A stretch of DNA of 64,000 nucleotides, from the NCBI GenBank assembly GCA_964370375.1, contig CAYJIX010000003.1, positions 1-64,000 on the forward strand, written 5' to 3'. The notes below the pieces were generated by a model. The model searched no databases, had not been told where the DNA came from, and saw only the letters and a list, made by a program, of their open reading frames with translations. The DNA is from CAYJIX01 sp964370375. GTDB taxonomy: Bacteria > Desulfobacterota > Desulfovibrionia > Desulfovibrionales > Desulfovibrionaceae. The position numbers were made by a program, and so were the translations under genes. Positions 61,021-64,000 of this stretch are shown in pieces. Numbering within the stretch: the stretch's first letter is position 1; each line of letters starts with the position of its first letter.

Positions 61021-64000
61021 ATGAGTCAAAAAATGAAAACCATGGACGGCAACACCGCCACAACCCATATTGCTTATGCCTTAAGTGATGTAGCAGCCAT
61101 TTATCCAATCACCCCTTCCTCAAACATGGGGGAAGAAGCTGATGAATGGGCTGCTAAAGGCCAAAAAAACCTTATGGATCAAATCGTAACTGTCAAAGAG
61201 ATGCAATCTGAGGCAGGCGCAGCAGGGGCTGTTCACGGCTCGTTGGCTGCAGGGGCACTTACCACCACATTCACAGCCTCACAAGGGTTGCTCCTTATGA
61301 TCCCCAACATGTATAAAATTGCCGGCGAACTCTTGCCCGGTGTTTTCCACGTGTCGGCTAGGGCTTTGGCTTCCCACGCGCTTTCCATTTTTGGCGATCA
61401 CCAAGATGTCATGGCAGCACGCCAAACAGGCTTTGCCTTTTTATGCTCAAGCTCCGTACAAGAATGTATGGACCTTGCCCTTGTGGCGCACCTTGCCTCC
61501 ATTGAAAGCTCTGTGCCTTTCTGTCATTTTTTTGATGGTTTTCGTACTTCCCACGAATTGCAAAAAATCAACGTCATTGATTATGACGACATCCGAGGCG
61601 TGGTCAATTGGGACAAAGTCAATCAATTCCGACAAAACGCCATGAACCCCGAACATCCTAACCAGCGCGGCACGGCACAAAACCCTGACGTGTATTTCCA
61701 AAACCGTGAAGCGTGCAACTCTTTTTATGACGCATTACCAGACATGGTGATCGACGCCATGGCCAAAGTTGCTTCTATCACAGGCCGCACCTATCGTCCT
61801 TTTGACTATGTTGGCCACCCTGAAGCTGAGCGCGTCATCATTGCCATGGGCTCTGCCTGTGAAACCATTGAAGAAGTTGTGACCTTGCTTAATGAACAAG
61901 GCCAGCGTGTGGGCCTTATTAAAGTGCGCCTTTACAGGCCTTTTTCTGCAGACCTTATGCTTAACGTTTTGCCTGCCACGGTTGATACTGTGACCGTGCT
62001 TGACCGCACCAAAGAACCGGGAGCCCCGGGAGACCCCTTATACCTTGACGTGTGTACCGCGTTCATGGAAACAGGCGAAGCACCGCGTATTTTGGCCGGT
62101 CGTTATGGCATGGGTTCAAAAGAATTTACACCTGCCATGGCCAAAGCCATCTTTGACAACATGATGGTTACAGGCCCCAAAACCCATTTCACCGTAGGTA
62201 TCATTGACGATGTTACCCGTACCCACCTTGAAATCGGTCAAGATATCAACACCGTACCGGAAGGAACTGTTCAGTGTAAGTTCTTTGGCCTTGGCGCTGA
62301 CGGTACTGTAGGTGCCAACAAGCAAGCCATCAAAATCATTGGCGACAATACAGACATGTATGCCCAAGCGTATTTCTCCTACGATTCCAAAAAGTCCGGC
62401 GGCTTTACGGTTTCGCACTTACGCTTTGGCACATCCCCCATCCATTCCACCTACCTTGTCAATCAAGCCGATTACATTGCCTGCCATAAATCAGCCTATG
62501 TCAATCAATACGATGTGCTTGAAGGCATTAAAGACGGCGGCGTGTTTGTGCTCAATTCCAAATGGAGCAAAGAGGAGCTAAGTAAAGCCCTGCCAGCATC
62601 CATGAAGCGTACCATTGCCAAGAAAAAAATCAAATTTTACAACGTTGATGCCGAAAAAGTTGCCGCAGAAGTAGGCCTTGGCGGACGTATCAATATGATC
62701 ATGCAAACAGCCTTCTTCAAGCTTGCCGAAGTTATTCCTTTTGAACGGGCTGTGGAATTGCTTAAAGACTCCATCAAAAAAACCTACGGCTCCAAGGGAG
62801 AAAAAATCGTCAATATGAACATTGACGCTGTGGATAAAGCCCTTGGCGCGCTTGCCGAAATCAAAATTCCTGCCTCTTGGGCCAATGCCAAGGACGAAGC
62901 CGCGGCCCCTCTCAATGAGCCGGAATATATCAGCCAAGTTGTTCGCCCCATCTTGGCCCAACAAGGCGACAAGCTTCCGGTATCATGCTTCACGCCCGAC
63001 GGCATTGTTCCCCTTGGCACCACAGCGTTTGAAAAACGCGGCGTAGCCATTGCCGTGCCCGAATGGAAAGCTGAAACCTGTATTCAGTGCTGTCAGTGTT
63101 CATTTGTGTGTCCTCACGCTGCCATTCGCCCTGTTGTTGCCGCACCGGAAGAACTTGAATCTGCGCCTGATTCTTTCGTCACCAAAGACGCTATTGGCAA
63201 AGAGCTTAAAGGTTTACAATTCCGTATCCAAGTCTATGCAGAAGACTGCCTTGGTTGTGGATCGTGCGCTGATGTTTGCCCTGCTAAAGGCAAAGCCTTG
63301 TTCATGAAACCTTTGGACACCCAGCTTAGTGACCAAAAGGCCAATTTAGCCTTTGCTGAAGAAAATATTACCATTAAAGACAACCTTCTGCGCCGCGACA
63401 CGCTTAAAGGTTCACAATTACAACAGCCCTTGCTGGAATTTTCAGGAGCATGCGCAGGATGTGGTGAAACCCCGTATGTTAAGCTTGTTACCCAATTTTT
63501 TGGCGAGCGAATGGTCATTGCCAATGCAACAGGCTGTACATCCATTTGGGGAGGCTCATCACCTTCTACTCCCTATTGCACCAACAAGGACGGCTTTGGC
63601 CCTGCTTGGGGGAACTCCTTGTTTGAGGACGCCGCCGAATACGGCTACGGCATGCTTTTAGCCTACAACCAACGCCGCGCCAAACTTGCTGACCTTATGA
63701 CTGAAGCTTTAGCCGTCAAAGGGATTTCCAGCGAAATGAAAGAAGCCCTACAAGGCTGGATTGACAATAAGGAATCTGCCGAAGAATCTCGCAATTTTGG
63801 AGAGGCCATCCTTTCTGAATTGCATGACGCACCAGAACATCCAGCATTTGATCAAATTTGGGAACTCAACGACATGTTGACCAAAAAATCCGTGTGGGTG
63901 TTTGGCGGTGACGGTTGGGCCTATGACATTGGTTATGGCGGCCTTGACCACGTACTGGCTTCCGGGGAAGACATCAACGTCTTGGTCATGGATACCGAAG
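61021..64000 (+). CDS. por: pyruvate:ferredoxin (flavodoxin) oxidoreductase, partial
   Basis: The frame is open from the ATG at 61021 to the window end (993 codons; the family is about 1,170-1,220). The enzyme oxidises pyruvate and CoA to acetyl-CoA and CO2, reducing ferredoxin. 'MDGNTATTHIAYALSDVAAI' and 'YPITPSSNMGE' begin domain I; 'FHVSARALASHALSIFGDH' and 'RLYRPFSADLML' follow. The ferredoxin domain has 'CIQCCQCSFVCPHAAIRP' and 'CLGCGSCADVCPAKG'. The TPP-binding domain starts near 'GACAGCGETPYVKLV', with 'ATGCTSIWGGSSPSTPY' and 'FGGDGWAYDIGYGGLDHV'. In the first cluster motif the usual Asn between two Cys is a Cys. It is a single polypeptide (NifJ/Por type). Confidence 0.97.
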   Translation, partial: MSQKMKTMDGNTATTHIAYALSDVAAIYPITPSSNMGEEADEWAAKGQKNLMDQIVTVKEMQSEAGAAGAVHGSLAAGALTTTFTASQGLLLMIPNMYKIAGELLPGVFHVSARALASHALSIFGDHQDVMAARQTGFAFLCSSSVQECMDLALVAHLASIESSVPFCHFFDGFRTSHELQKINVIDYDDIRGVVNWDKVNQFRQNAMNPEHPNQRGTAQNPDVYFQNREACNSFYDALPDMVIDAMAKVASITGRTYRPFDYVGHPEAERVIIAMGSACETIEEVVTLLNEQGQRVGLIKVRLYRPFSADLMLNVLPATVDTVTVLDRTKEPGAPGDPLYLDVCTAFMETGEAPRILAGRYGMGSKEFTPAMAKAIFDNMMVTGPKTHFTVGIIDDVTRTHLEIGQDINTVPEGTVQCKFFGLGADGTVGANKQAIKIIGDNTDMYAQAYFSYDSKKSGGFTVSHLRFGTSPIHSTYLVNQADYIACHKSAYVNQYDVLEGIKDGGVFVLNSKWSKEELSKALPASMKRTIAKKKIKFYNVDAEKVAAEVGLGGRINMIMQTAFFKLAEVIPFERAVELLKDSIKKTYGSKGEKIVNMNIDAVDKALGALAEIKIPASWANAKDEAAAPLNEPEYISQVVRPILAQQGDKLPVSCFTPDGIVPLGTTAFEKRGVAIAVPEWKAETCIQCCQCSFVCPHAAIRPVVAAPEELESAPDSFVTKDAIGKELKGLQFRIQVYAEDCLGCGSCADVCPAKGKALFMKPLDTQLSDQKANLAFAEENITIKDNLLRRDTLKGSQLQQPLLEFSGACAGCGETPYVKLVTQFFGERMVIANATGCTSIWGGSSPSTPYCTNKDGFGPAWGNSLFEDAAEYGYGMLLAYNQRRAKLADLMTEALAVKGISSEMKEALQGWIDNKESAEESRNFGEAILSELHDAPEHPAFDQIWELNDMLTKKSVWVFGGDGWAYDIGYGGLDHVLASGEDINVLVMDTE

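Noticed and set aside
1..64000. CRISPR arrays, prophage, transposase genes, plasmid origins
   Set aside because: No regularly spaced direct repeats, phage structural genes, transposases or iteron clusters were seen. The only mobile-element hint is the palindrome at 39341-39468.

Overview
The window looks like a chromosomal piece of an anaerobic, sulfate-reducer-like bacterium of the Desulfovibrionaceae type. The basis is gene content: a complete hdrCBA-flxDCBA electron-bifurcating locus, a large pyruvate:ferredoxin oxidoreductase, an anaerobic (cobalt-early) cobalamin operon starting with a CbiK-type chelatase, a MucR/Ros-type zinc-finger regulator, and feoAB with a small Cys-rich FeoB-associated protein. 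Base composition is moderate (roughly mid-40s to 50 % GC by eye). The species cannot be named from the sequence alone.

Layout. 1-5.6 kb: a minus-strand tRNA cluster (Thr-Tyr-Gly, the last cut by the window edge), then DUF805, mutM, a phenylacetate-CoA-ligase-like gene, a CorC-like CBS protein, a PilZ protein and tRNA-Val. 5.8-10.9 kb (minus): mltG-ruvX-murI-dciA-like, gap, fba. 11.0-18.0 kb (minus): hdrC-hdrB-hdrA-flxDC (one fused gene)-flxB-flxA. 18.4-26.7 kb (plus): a thioester-containing bacterial alpha-2-macroglobulin followed by its usual partner, penicillin-binding protein 1C. 26.9-27.3 kb (minus): mucR-like regulator. 28.1-45.9 kb (plus): a promoter, a cobalamin riboswitch and a long cobamide operon (cbiK, cbiL, membrane protein, cbiC, cbiD, cbiET, cbiFGH fusion, cbiA-kinase fusion, cobD-cbiP fusion, cbiB, cobT, cobS, cbiR-like). 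46.0-49.7 kb (plus): arsenic resistance (arsR, arsC, permease, small thioredoxin, acr3). 49.8-52.4 kb (plus): feoA, feoB, Cys-rich protein. 52.5-59.9 kb: phosphate regulon, with pstS-pstC-pstA on minus and phoB-phoR-pstB-phoU on plus. 60.1-60.7 kb (minus): YbjQ-like protein. 61.0 kb to the end (plus): pyruvate:ferredoxin oxidoreductase, cut by the window edge.

How the genes work together. Pyruvate oxidation by PFOR makes reduced ferredoxin. The Flx-Hdr complex is known to couple NADH, ferredoxin and a thiol/disulfide pair. The cobamide operon makes nearly the full corrinoid from sirohydrochlorin and also carries a salvage/remodelling enzyme. CbiJ, CobU/CobY, a corrinoid adenosyltransferase and a stand-alone threonine kinase are not in the window.

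The most interesting observation is that cbiA carries a C-terminal chloramphenicol-phosphotransferase-like P-loop kinase domain, immediately upstream of a cobD-cbiP fusion. A plausible, untested role is making the L-threonine phosphate that CobD decarboxylates. The last ~38 codons and the stop codon of this gene lie inside a ~128-bp imperfect palindrome that looks like an inserted miniature element.
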